Shown here piece by piece: positions 29,193-37,080 of a DNA stretch of 46,796 nucleotides. Origin of the DNA: an uncultured Burkholderiaceae bacterium (GTDB lineage Bacteria > Pseudomonadota > Gammaproteobacteria > Burkholderiales > Burkholderiaceae); the NCBI GenBank assembly GCA_937871985.1, contig CALMPB010000519.1:1-46796 (forward strand). Direction: 5' to 3'. The position numbers and the translations under genes are program-made. Every line of letters starts with the position of its first letter. Positions within the stretch are counted from its first letter, which is position 1. The notes under the pieces are model-generated. The model made no database searches. It was not told the origin of the DNA and saw nothing but the letters and a program-made list of their open reading frames with translations.

Positions 29193-29858
29193 CTAAGCCT
29201 GGTCTGCGGGCGAAGCTTCTTCACCCAATATTTCACAGGTGGCCCGCTTTAAAATCACAGTAATCCGGCGCTGTTCCTCGGGGGGGGCGTCGGTGCGCCG
29301 CAGCAACGCGGCTTTCATGGCGCGCCGCGCCTCGACGAATTCGGGCAGCCAGCCCGTGGCATCCAGCGCATCCGGGTCGGATTCGTTATTCCATGCCTGC
29401 TTCACCCACGCCATCTTGCGCGCCGCATGCTTCAGGCCCGCGAACAGCAATTCCGCGCGATCCCGGTTGGCATCCAGGTATAGACGACCGGGCTCGGCCA
29501 AGTGATACAGCTTGCGGTTTCCATGGGCCTCGACAGTGACATAGCCCAATTCTTCAAGGTAGGTCAGTGCAGGATACACCATGCCTGGACTGGGGCTGTA
29601 AAAACCGTTGGAGCTGGACTGCAGCTCCTTGATGAATTCGTAGCCGTGGCCCGGGCGTTCTTTCAGCAGGGCCAGCAGCATGAGCTGCAAGTCGTCCGCG
29701 CCGAACTTGCGGCCGCGCGTAAACCGCCCGCCACCGCCGCCCATGCCGTCCCAGTCATCCGGCGAACGGCCGCCGCGCCCTTGCCCCGCCGCGATTTTTC
29801 CAGACGCGAGAGCCTGGCCGCGCCCCCGATGGGGAAATGAGTTGTCTTGCATGCGCAT
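29193..29858 (-). CDS. PadR-family regulator (YqjI-like)
   Basis: A 221-aa transcription factor. The glycine/arginine-rich N-terminus (1-50) includes a run of five glycines. The PadR winged-helix domain (about 54-130) reads GADDLQLMLLALLKERPGHGYEFIKEL, then SPSPGMVYPALTYLEELGYVTVE. A C-terminal dimerisation helix follows (about 135-215). The placement before a ferric-reductase gene matches E. coli YqjI, a nickel-responsive repressor with a histidine-rich N-terminus. Here that extension has only one histidine, so metal sensing may differ. A second start at codon 3 (29852) is possible. A strong palindromic operator overlaps its promoter, pointing to autoregulation. Confidence 0.9.
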   Translation of the reverse strand: MRMQDNSFPHRGRGQALASGKIAAGQGRGGRSPDDWDGMGGGGGRFTRGRKFGADDLQLMLLALLKERPGHGYEFIKELQSSSNGFYSPSPGMVYPALTYLEELGYVTVEAHGNRKLYHLAEPGRLYLDANRDRAELLFAGLKHAARKMAWVKQAWNNESDPDALDATGWLPEFVEARRAMKAALLRRTDAPPEEQRRITVILKRATCEILGEEASPADQA

Positions 29859-29870
29859 TTTCTCTTCTTC

Positions 29871-29904
29871 ATCTTAAGATATGTTTTACGACATATCTTA
29901 AGAT
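29871..29904 (-). promoter_or_regulatory. Palindromic operator of the padR-reductase operon
   Basis: ATCTTAAGATATGT (29871-29884) and ACATATCTTAAGAT (29891-29904) are perfect 14-bp inverted repeats around TTTACG. Each half contains its own palindrome ATCTTAAGAT, with centres 24 bp apart. The inner ATGT and ACAT resemble the core bases of PadR-family sites. The right half covers the -10 box, so binding should block RNA polymerase. Confidence 0.85.
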
Positions 29905-29928
29905 ATAGACTTTATTTCAGGAAGTCAA
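29900..29928 (-). promoter_or_regulatory. Promoter of the padR-reductase operon
   Basis: Read on the minus strand, TTGACT (29928-29923) is the -35 box and TATCTT (29905-29900) the -10 box, with a 17-bp spacer. The -10 box lies inside the right operator half. The match to sigma-70 consensus is good. Confidence 0.7.
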
Positions 29929-30096
29929 GAAAAAGATCAAGACGGCTCGACCGGTCCAGCCTGATCCGGTTCAGACGAGTCCAGCCGGGCGCCTGCATGC
30001 CAGGCGCCGCAGCTTGCGCATTCGGCAAGCCTGGAGGTTCTCGGGTTGGGAAGAAGAGAAGATCGAATTGTCCAGCGGCATCGCGCCGCCGGACGT

Positions 30097-31485
30097 TCAG
30101 GCGCGCTCGATCCGGTCGCGCCCGCCGTTTTTAGCCTGGTACAGCGCTCTGTCGCTACGGAAAATGGAGTCGTCGGCGGTGGCGTCCTCGGGGCTCATGA
30201 CCGAAATCCCGACACTTACCGTCATGTCCACATGCAGCTCGTCTTCGATCAGGGGCGACTCACGCAGGTGGCGCTGCAAACGCCGCGCAAAGCTCTCGGC
30301 CTGGGTGAAACCCGCGCCGCGCAGCATGACGGCAAATTCTTCGCCGCCAACCCGGCCCGCCACATCGGTCTCGCGCAGGTGGTTGCTTAGAACCGCCGAG
30401 AAATGCCGCAACGCCCTGTCTCCGAACGCATGCCCCCACTTGTCGTTGATGGCCTTGAAATGATCGAGATCCATCATGAGGATTGCGGCCGGCCTGGATT
30501 TGTCGTGCCTGAGCCGCGCCAGCTCGGCCTCGACCTGCACCATGAAATGCCGGCGGTTGGCCAATTGCGTCAGGAAGTCGGTGGTGGCGAATTTATGCAG
30601 CTCGGCTTCGATGTTCTTGCGGGCGGTAATGTCGGTAATGAAGCCATGCCACAGCGTGCTGCCGTCGTCCAGCCGCTGGGGCTTTGCATCCCCCTGGCGC
30701 CAGCGCAGCCCCTGGCGCGGCAGAATGACGCGATACTCGCAATGCCAGGGCGCCAGGCACGCCGCGGACGTGCGCAAGGAGGCATGATAGGCGTACAGGT
30801 CTTCGGGATGGATAAGGCGATCCAGCACCGCCGCGCTGCCCGCCACATCGAGCGGAGACAACTCGTAGATATCTTCGATGCCGGCGCTGGCATAAGAAAA
30901 ACGCCCCCTGCCATCCGGCTGCAGGCGATACTGGAACACCAGCCCCGGCACTTCGTTGGTAAGGCTGGTAAGCAATTGAACCGTGTTGTGCAATTGCTCG
31001 GAGATCTCGTGCATGGAGGTCACGTCGGTCGTCGTTCCGACCATGCGCAACGGATTGCCCTGACTGTCGCGGCTGACCACCTTGCCGCGGCTGCACACCC
31101 ATTTATAGCTGCCGTCCTTGCACCGCAGGCGATGCTCCACCTCGTAGTACGGCGTCTTGCTGTCGAAGTGATCCTGTATGGTTCTTTTGACGTAGGCGAT
31201 GTCGTCGGGATGAACCCGCGCATAGCTTTCAGCCATGCGCCCGCTGACCTCGTCGTCCTTGAATCCCAGCATGGCCTTCCAGTCGGGTGAATAATAGATT
31301 TCATCCGTCTGGACGTTGCGATCCCAGATGCCGGTGCCGCTGCCCTCGATGGCCAATGCCAGCCGCTCGCTTTCGTAGGCGGTGCGCGCCGAGTTTTCGG
31401 CGTCGTCGCCTGCCTCAGGTTTTTCGGTAGGGTCCGTTGCGGGCTCGTTGAATGACAGAGAGGTACTCTTTCGACGCAAACTCAT
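30097..31485 (-). CDS. Soluble PAS-PAS-GGDEF diguanylate cyclase
   Basis: A 462-aa protein without membrane helices. The first PAS/PAC domain (about 38-160) has GSGTGIWDRN and KDGSYKWVCSRGKVV. A second, more diverged PAS (about 175-295) has the PAC-like GSTLWHGFITDITARKNIE. A GGDEF domain (about 300-460) starts at ATTDFLTQLANRRHF. The catalytic motif is GGEEF at 380-384, an active variant. The inhibitory site R371-E-T-D374 lies five residues upstream. It should make cyclic di-GMP in response to a signal bound by the PAS domains. Upstream of padR by 238 nt on the same strand, and separately transcribed since padR has its own promoter. Confidence 0.92.
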   Translation of the reverse strand: MSLRRKSTSLSFNEPATDPTEKPEAGDDAENSARTAYESERLALAIEGSGTGIWDRNVQTDEIYYSPDWKAMLGFKDDEVSGRMAESYARVHPDDIAYVKRTIQDHFDSKTPYYEVEHRLRCKDGSYKWVCSRGKVVSRDSQGNPLRMVGTTTDVTSMHEISEQLHNTVQLLTSLTNEVPGLVFQYRLQPDGRGRFSYASAGIEDIYELSPLDVAGSAAVLDRLIHPEDLYAYHASLRTSAACLAPWHCEYRVILPRQGLRWRQGDAKPQRLDDGSTLWHGFITDITARKNIEAELHKFATTDFLTQLANRRHFMVQVEAELARLRHDKSRPAAILMMDLDHFKAINDKWGHAFGDRALRHFSAVLSNHLRETDVAGRVGGEEFAVMLRGAGFTQAESFARRLQRHLRESPLIEDELHVDMTVSVGISVMSPEDATADDSIFRSDRALYQAKNGGRDRIERA

Positions 31486-31568
31486 TAGTCGCCCTAGCTT
31501 CTTCTTTATGCGTCGATATTATCCGAAAAACACGACAACATACGGGCGACTTTACATTCCTTTAACTT

Positions 31569-32357
31569 TCATTTGCGCAAGGCCCAATCGTAGTCGATGG
31601 TCAGCGGCGCGTGGTCGCTGAACCATGCCTCTTTGTAGATGGACGCTTGCTTGGCCGCCGCGGCGATGGCCGGCGTGGCGATCTGATAGTCGATGCGCCA
31701 GCCCACGTTGTTGGCTCTGGCCTGCCCGCGGTTGCTCCACCATGTATAGGCCTCGCCGGTCGTGTCCGGATACAGGCGCCGGTATACGTCCACCCAGCCC
31801 AGCTCGTCGAATACTTTGGTCAGCCAGGCACGCTCTTCGGGCAGGAAGCCGCTGTTCTTGAGATTGCCTTTCCAGTTCTTGAGGTCGATTTCCTTGTGGG
31901 CGATGTTCCAGTCGCCGCACAACAACACTTGACGGCCGCTCTTGGCCAGATCGGCAAGATGGCCGAAAAAGTACTCCATGAAACTGAACTTGGCGGCCTG
32001 GCGGTGATCGCCGCTGGAGCCCGACGGCAGATAAAGCGATATCAGCGACAAATCGTCGTAAACCAGCTCCAGATAACGGCCTTCCGCATCGATTTCCGGC
32101 ACGCCCAGGCCTTCTATGACTCGCAGCGGCTCCTGGCGCGCATAGACCCCCACCCCGCTATATCCCTTTTTTTCAGCATAATGAAAATAGCCGTGATGGC
32201 CGGGAAAATCCAGCATGGCGGGAGTCATGTCGGCCGCCTGGGCCTTGAGTTCCTGCATGCAGATGAAGTCGGCATTCTGCTCGGCGGCCCAAGGAAGAAA
32301 ACCCTTGTTGGCGGCGGAGCGAATGCCATTCAAATTGGCGGAGATGACCTTGAGCAT
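31569..32357 (-). CDS. xthA: Exodeoxyribonuclease III
   Basis: A 262-aa DNA repair enzyme (AP endonuclease and 3'-5' exonuclease). The endonuclease/exonuclease/phosphatase fold is shown by MLKVISANLNGIRSA at the start, MQELKAQ (metal-binding glutamate), GDWNIAH (active-site aspartate and asparagine) and the C-terminal SDHAPL (Asp-His pair). I chose the ATG at 32357; an in-frame ATG at 32408 would add 17 residues unlike the family. The final lysine-rich end is short. The gene is divergent from the SMR gene, about 100 bp away. Confidence 0.95.
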   Translation of the reverse strand: MLKVISANLNGIRSAANKGFLPWAAEQNADFICMQELKAQAADMTPAMLDFPGHHGYFHYAEKKGYSGVGVYARQEPLRVIEGLGVPEIDAEGRYLELVYDDLSLISLYLPSGSSGDHRQAAKFSFMEYFFGHLADLAKSGRQVLLCGDWNIAHKEIDLKNWKGNLKNSGFLPEERAWLTKVFDELGWVDVYRRLYPDTTGEAYTWWSNRGQARANNVGWRIDYQIATPAIAAAAKQASIYKEAWFSDHAPLTIDYDWALRK

Positions 32358-32458
32358 GGATTGTTTTTCCGAAAGCGAAGCTGGAAGCGGGTTGGGCAAG
32401 GCTAACATAAGACCGGTATTATTACGCTATTTCATCAGTGTGCAAGGAAAGGCACGAT

Positions 32459-32788
32459 ATGAACTGGGTCTATCTGACCATCGCCATCCTCTGCGAGGTC
32501 ATTGCCACGTCGGCCCTGAAAGCCTCCGAAGGCTTTACACGCCTGACGCCCTCGGTGCTCGTGGTCGCCGGATACGCCGCCGCGTTCTATTGCCTGTCCC
32601 TGACACTGCGCACCATTCCGGTGGGGGTCGTCTACGCCATTTGGTCCGGCGCCGGCATTGCCCTGATCTCCATCATCGGCGCCCTGTTTTTCAAGCAAAG
32701 CCTCGACGCCCCGGCCGTGCTCGGCATGGTCCTCATCATTGCAGGCGTGGTCGTGATCCAGGCATTCTCCAAGACCGCCGGCCACTAG
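32459..32788 (+). CDS. Small multidrug resistance (SMR/EmrE-type) efflux protein
   Basis: A 109-aa inner-membrane protein with four helices. The essential membrane glutamate is E13 in AILCEVIATSALKASEGF, equal to E14 of EmrE. The signature VYAIWSGAGIALISIIGALFFKQSLD follows. It should work as a homodimeric proton/cation antiporter for quaternary ammonium compounds or other cations; guanidinium-type exporters share the fold, and the substrate cannot be fixed. AAGGAAAGG lies before the ATG at 32459. The second Cache-HAMP-GGDEF gene starts 64 nt after its stop, probably on the same transcript. Confidence 0.93.
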   Translation: MNWVYLTIAILCEVIATSALKASEGFTRLTPSVLVVAGYAAAFYCLSLTLRTIPVGVVYAIWSGAGIALISIIGALFFKQSLDAPAVLGMVLIIAGVVVIQAFSKTAGH

Positions 32789-32852
32789 GGCCTGTTAACC
32801 CATATTAAAGAGTCGCGACGCCATATCGACCCACTCCGCATCCGTGACACCC

Positions 32853-34547
32853 ATGATATTCCAATCCCTGAAGTTCCGGATGGTTGCGCTATGCCTTGTC
32901 GTGCTGGCCGTGGGCGTCGCGTTGCGTTTCGGGGTTGCGCTGCCTCTGACCAAGGAAAAACTGCAGCAGCAGGCCGCCGCGCAGCAATTCACGCTGGCAA
33001 CCTACATGGCGCGCGACATCGGCCAGCACATCCTGGCCCGCCGCCAATTGATCGGCCATCTAGCGCGAACCCTGCCCTCCGCCCTGCTGCAACAGCCACG
33101 GGAATTCCCCGAATGGGCCAGGGATCGGCGCAGCATGAACCCGCTGCCGCCGCCCGAACTGCTATTGATGGATGCAAACGGCAGGCTTCTGGAAAACGGC
33201 ATGTCCGGCCCCGGCAGGGTACCGGCAACAGCGCTCCCAGACGCTCAATGGTTTCGCGCCGTCCTGAGTTCCGGCGAACCGGTCATCAGCAAAGTCGTCC
33301 GCGCTTCGGCGCAAAGCATCCCGTTCATCGTCATCGCGGCCCCCGTCAACAACGCCGACCACCGCGCCGCGGCGGTGCTGGCCGGCGTCTTCACGCTGGA
33401 CGCCCCCGGCCTGCTCCAGGCCCTGCGCGACGACACGGGCATAAACACGGGCGGCCTGCTGCTGGTCTCCCCCAAAGAGCGAACCATCATCGGCGCCAGC
33501 AACGTCATGCAACCGGCTTCAGCAGGAGACAAGAACACGAACAGGCTGCTTGACCAGGCCTGGGCCGGCTATCACGCAACCGGCATTACCATCGACGTAA
33601 ACGGAGAGGAAGAGCTGGCCGCCGCGGCCGGCGTTCCCGGCACGGACTGGTTCGTCGTGGCTCATCTGCCCACGGCGCAGGCATTCCTGCCCCTGCACCT
33701 GCTCGAACGGCTGGCCATACAGGGAAGCCTGGTGGGGCTGGCGGGTATCCTCTTGATCATGCTGCTGATTCTTCCACGCATGCTGCGGCCCCTGACCGGC
33801 ACGGCGCGAGCCATGCGGGAAATCGCCGACGGCAAGCGCGAACTCAAGCCCCTGCCGGTACAGCGCAACGATGAAATCGGCAGCATGGTGCTGGGCTTCA
33901 ACTATCTGGTGACGCGTCTTTGCGAAAAAGAGGCCGCCCTCAGGGAAAGTGAAATCCGCCTGTCGTTCCTGGCCCATCACGACTCGCTGACAGGCCTGTA
34001 CAACCGGGCGATGCTGGAGCATCGCCTGCAACACGCGCTGGATCGCGCCGCGCGCCACGGCGTCCAGTTCGCCCTGCTGTTTTGCGACCTGGACGGATTC
34101 AAGGAAATCAACGACGGGCACGGCCACAAAACCGGCGATGTCGTGCTCACCCAAGTGGCCAGCCGCCTGCAAAAAGGGCGCAAGACTACGGACACGATCG
34201 CACGCCTGGGCGGAGACGAGTTCATCGTCCTGCTGTCCGAGCTCGACGACGCGCGCGGCGAATCCGCCGCAGCCGCGCTGTACTACCTGGAACAAATCGG
34301 CAAGCCCTATCGCGTCGACGGCAAGATCTTCAAGCTGAGCGTCTCGATAGGCATCGCCCTGTACCGCGAAAACGTGACGTCGGGGTCGCAATTGCTGTCG
34401 CAAGCCGACATTGCCATGTATCGCGCCAAGCATACCGGCAAGGGCGGGTACTGCTTCTTCGAGGAAAGCATGGCGGAATCCCTTGGCGCCGCGCTCACTT
34501 CCCAATGGATTACTGCCAGCCGCCTCCCAAGGCGAGAAACAGATTGA
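32853..34547 (+). CDS. Membrane diguanylate cyclase paralogue (Cache-like, HAMP, GGDEF) with altered I-site
   Basis: A 564-aa close paralogue of the enzyme encoded at 21793-23439, similar along its length (MIFQSLKFR start, MREIADGKRELKPL linker, SFLAHHDSLTGLYNRAMLEHRLQ). Order: helix (about 8-30), periplasmic sensor, helix (about 297-318), HAMP-like linker, GGDEF domain. The catalytic GGDEF at 453-457 is intact. The inhibitory site reads K444-T-T-D447 instead of RxxD, so feedback inhibition may be weakened. I chose the ATG at 32853 by alignment with the paralogue; a GTG at 32844 is also in frame. Its last 38 bp overlap the 3' end of the convergent outer-membrane factor gene. Confidence 0.91.
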   Translation: MIFQSLKFRMVALCLVVLAVGVALRFGVALPLTKEKLQQQAAAQQFTLATYMARDIGQHILARRQLIGHLARTLPSALLQQPREFPEWARDRRSMNPLPPPELLLMDANGRLLENGMSGPGRVPATALPDAQWFRAVLSSGEPVISKVVRASAQSIPFIVIAAPVNNADHRAAAVLAGVFTLDAPGLLQALRDDTGINTGGLLLVSPKERTIIGASNVMQPASAGDKNTNRLLDQAWAGYHATGITIDVNGEEELAAAAGVPGTDWFVVAHLPTAQAFLPLHLLERLAIQGSLVGLAGILLIMLLILPRMLRPLTGTARAMREIADGKRELKPLPVQRNDEIGSMVLGFNYLVTRLCEKEAALRESEIRLSFLAHHDSLTGLYNRAMLEHRLQHALDRAARHGVQFALLFCDLDGFKEINDGHGHKTGDVVLTQVASRLQKGRKTTDTIARLGGDEFIVLLSELDDARGESAAAALYYLEQIGKPYRVDGKIFKLSVSIGIALYRENVTSGSQLLSQADIAMYRAKHTGKGGYCFFEESMAESLGAALTSQWITASRLPRRETD

Positions 34548-35928
34548 CCTGATCGTCGCTCAGTTGCGCCTGCGACGCCGCCACGGCGCTTTCTGTGCCC
34601 GCCAGCGTACGCTGGGCATCCAGCACGGCAAGGTAATCCGTCTTGCCCGACATGAACAAGCGGCGCGCCTGGGCCACCGCCTCGATGCCTCGATCCCTGG
34701 CCGCTTCCAGCGCGGTCTGCCGATCCAGCTCGCGGGCATACACGACCAGGGCGCTTTCCGTCTCGCGCAGAGCATTCAGAACGCTCGCATCGAACCTGGC
34801 CAGATCGGCTTTGGCGCCGGCCTTGGCCTGGGCGATACGCGCCTGGGCCGCCCCGCTATTGGGCAAGGTCCACGAAATCAGCGGCCCCAGGCTCCAACTG
34901 AATGTGCCGGGCCCGCCGGCAAGATTGAAAGGCCCGGCGCTGGCGCCGGACAGGCCGAGCGAGATTTTGGGATACAGATCGCCCATGGCCACGCCTATGC
35001 GCGCAGTGTCCGCCGCAAGCCGGCGTTCCGCCTGGCGAATGTCGGGGCGCCTGCGCAGCAAGGCGGCGCCATCGCCGACTGGAATGATCTGGGTCAAGCG
35101 TGGCGGCGCCGCGCACTCGAGCAAGGACGGCGGCATGGCCGCCGGGACGACGCCGGTAAGCGCCGCCAGCCGATACAAGGCGGTACGCTGCCGCGCCTTG
35201 AAGGGCGGCAGCGCCGCCTTCAAGAGCTCCAGCTGGCTGCCGGCGCGGGTGACATCCAATGCCGCGCCCCGCCCCGCCCGCTCCAGGCGCCGCACCGCAT
35301 CCAGCGAATCACTCTGGATGGCAACGGATTTTTGCGCCGAAGCCAGCTCCATCCCCGCCGAACACATGTCGGCATAAGCGCGGGCGGTTTCCGCCACCAC
35401 GGTGACCCGCACCGCGTCGTAGGCGGCCTGCGCAGCCTGCTCGTCGCTTCGCGAGGCCTCGACGGCGCGGCGGATCTGTCCGAACAGATCCAGTTGATAC
35501 GCAATGCTGACGCCCCCGCTATATGACCACTGATCAGGAGGGCCGGCCTTGGGCTGCAGCTCCTGCAAGCCTGAAACGTGGCCAAAGGTGGGCGAAGCCG
35601 AAACGCCGATCGACGGCTTTTGCCAGGACTGGGCGTCCTGAACCGCGGCCTGCGCATACTCCAGGTTGGCTTGCGCGACGCGCAGGTCGGTATTGTGAGC
35701 CAGGGCCTTTTCAACCAAGCCATCCAGTACCCGATCCTGATAGAGCTTCCACCACTTGTCGGGCAAGGGCGCTGGTTCGTAGGCGGCCTCGCCCTGGCCG
35801 GCAAACGGGCCGGAAGCTTCGGCCTGCCTGGCCGCCGCCGAATCCGGCATGTGGTAATCGGGCCCGACCGTGCCGCATCCCGCCAGCGCCAACGCCAGCA
35901 AGGACACCGAAAGAATACGGAGCTTCAT
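34510..35928 (-). CDS. NodT-type outer-membrane factor lipoprotein of an efflux system
   Basis: A 472-aa TolC-like channel protein of the NodT/RND outer-membrane factor family. A signal peptide with lipobox ALAGC puts the lipidated cysteine near residue 18 (MKLRILSVSLLALALAGC). Two repeated coiled-coil/beta units follow, with DKWWKLYQDRVLDGLVEKAL, ISIAYQLDLFG-like (GVSIAYQLDLFGQIRRAVEA) and RRRPDIRQAERRLAADTARIGVA. It begins in the stop codon of the HlyD-family gene (4-nt overlap). The last gene of the MarR-regulated efflux operon, it should form the outer-membrane exit duct. Confidence 0.93.
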   Translation of the reverse strand: MKLRILSVSLLALALAGCGTVGPDYHMPDSAAARQAEASGPFAGQGEAAYEPAPLPDKWWKLYQDRVLDGLVEKALAHNTDLRVAQANLEYAQAAVQDAQSWQKPSIGVSASPTFGHVSGLQELQPKAGPPDQWSYSGGVSIAYQLDLFGQIRRAVEASRSDEQAAQAAYDAVRVTVVAETARAYADMCSAGMELASAQKSVAIQSDSLDAVRRLERAGRGAALDVTRAGSQLELLKAALPPFKARQRTALYRLAALTGVVPAAMPPSLLECAAPPRLTQIIPVGDGAALLRRRPDIRQAERRLAADTARIGVAMGDLYPKISLGLSGASAGPFNLAGGPGTFSWSLGPLISWTLPNSGAAQARIAQAKAGAKADLARFDASVLNALRETESALVVYARELDRQTALEAARDRGIEAVAQARRLFMSGKTDYLAVLDAQRTLAGTESAVAASQAQLSDDQVNLFLALGGGWQ

Positions 35929-36854
35929 GAAGCGTCCTTCGATCCCGCCCCGGCAGGCCCGCGCGCGCCTTCGCCGCCCTTGGTGTCGACGGCCACCGTC
36001 GCGGTCTGTCCCGCCACAAGACGCACGCCCTGCGGCACCTTGTCGATTTTCACGCGCACAGGAATGCGCTGGGCCAGGCGCACCCAATTGAAAGCCGGAT
36101 TCACATTGGGCAATAGATCGGAACCCGTGCTGCGGTCGCGGTCGGCGATACCCAATGCGATGCTTTCAACCGTGCCCTGGATCGGACTCGCATTTCCCAT
36201 CAAGGTGACGTCGACCGGATCGCCCCGATGAATACGAGCCAGTTTGGTTTCCTCGAAATAGCCTTCGACATAAAAAGACGAAGCATCGATCAAGGCCATG
36301 ACGGGCTTGCCCGCGCTGACGTAATCGCCCGAGCGCAAATCCAGATTGGTGACGCGCCCGTCAACGGCCGCCACGACCCGGCTGCGATCCAGGTTCAGCT
36401 TGGCGGTATTGAGCAGCGCCACGGACTGGGCCAGCGCGGCCTCGGCCTGCGCGAGCCTGGCCTGGCTTTGCTCCACCGCCTCGACCGCGACCAGAGAACC
36501 CAGGGAACGATTGCGGCGTACATCCCGCGCGGCTTGATCCCGCACGACCTCTTGCTGGCGCACCGATGCCCGGGCCTGATCGTAGGCAAGCTGGAAGCGT
36601 GAACGGTCGACCTCGAACAAGACATCACCCGCCTTGACGTCCTGATTGTCGTGCACGGGCACGGCCACGACCAGTCCCGCGACATCCGGGGCCACATTCA
36701 CGACATAGGCCTTGACGCGCCCATCGCGCGTCCAGGGCTCGACCTCGTAGTGAATCCACAAGCGCCAGCCGGCGCAAGCCGCCGCCACCACGACAACGGC
36801 CGTGACGGCGAATCTGCCCAAGGCAGCAGGATGAAAGGAAAACGGCAGCTTCAT
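35925..36854 (-). CDS. HlyD/AaeA-type membrane fusion protein
   Basis: A 309-aa periplasmic adaptor. It has an N-terminal membrane anchor (about 12-30), then the biotinyl-lipoyl-like half-motif WTRDGRVKAYVVNVAPDVAGLVVAVPVHDNQDVKAGDVLFEVD. An alpha-helical hairpin (about 75-130), the second lipoyl half (VDGRVTNLDLRSGDYVSAGKPVMALID) and a beta-barrel follow. These are the features of the EmrA/AaeA family. It lies 4 nt after the DUF1656 gene and overlaps the outer-membrane factor gene by 4 nt. It should bridge the FUSC inner-membrane protein to the outer-membrane channel. Confidence 0.93.
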   Translation of the reverse strand: MKLPFSFHPAALGRFAVTAVVVVAAACAGWRLWIHYEVEPWTRDGRVKAYVVNVAPDVAGLVVAVPVHDNQDVKAGDVLFEVDRSRFQLAYDQARASVRQQEVVRDQAARDVRRNRSLGSLVAVEAVEQSQARLAQAEAALAQSVALLNTAKLNLDRSRVVAAVDGRVTNLDLRSGDYVSAGKPVMALIDASSFYVEGYFEETKLARIHRGDPVDVTLMGNASPIQGTVESIALGIADRDRSTGSDLLPNVNPAFNWVRLAQRIPVRVKIDKVPQGVRLVAGQTATVAVDTKGGEGARGPAGAGSKDAS

Positions 36855-36858
36855 TTCT

Positions 36859-37080
36859 TCAAACCATCAAAAACTTGTAAACCTGTGGAAAAACGGACCA
36901 CACACCGAACAGCAACACGACATACAGGGCCAGATCGAAAAGCGCGGGATGCCATACCAAGCGATAAAACCCCAGCCGGGCCAAGGCCCCGGAGACAACC
37001 TTGACGATGAACAGCGTTGCAATGCCCAGCACCAAAAGCCAGGGCACATAGACGCCGTAAATATTCAATTCTCCAATCAT
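36859..37080 (-). CDS. DUF1656 small membrane protein (AaeX-like)
   Basis: A 73-aa inner-membrane protein with two helices (about 10-30 and 45-68) and the family pattern EINIYGVYVPWLL-like (MIGELNIYGVYVPWLL) with FYRLVWHPALFDLALYV. Such proteins are nearly always encoded between FUSC and HlyD genes, as AaeX is in the E. coli aromatic carboxylic acid efflux locus; their function is not known. The start overlaps the FUSC stop codon by 4 nt and the HlyD gene begins 4 nt after its end. Confidence 0.9.
   Translation of the reverse strand: MIGELNIYGVYVPWLLVLGIATLFIVKVVSGALARLGFYRLVWHPALFDLALYVVLLFGVWSVFPQVYKFLMV

Noticed and set aside
29988..30008. GC-rich hairpin (GGCGCCTG / CAGGCGCC) between the PAS-GGDEF gene and padR, considered as a terminator
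   Set aside because: The stem is good but no T-run follows on the transcribed strand, so I did not list it as an intrinsic terminator.
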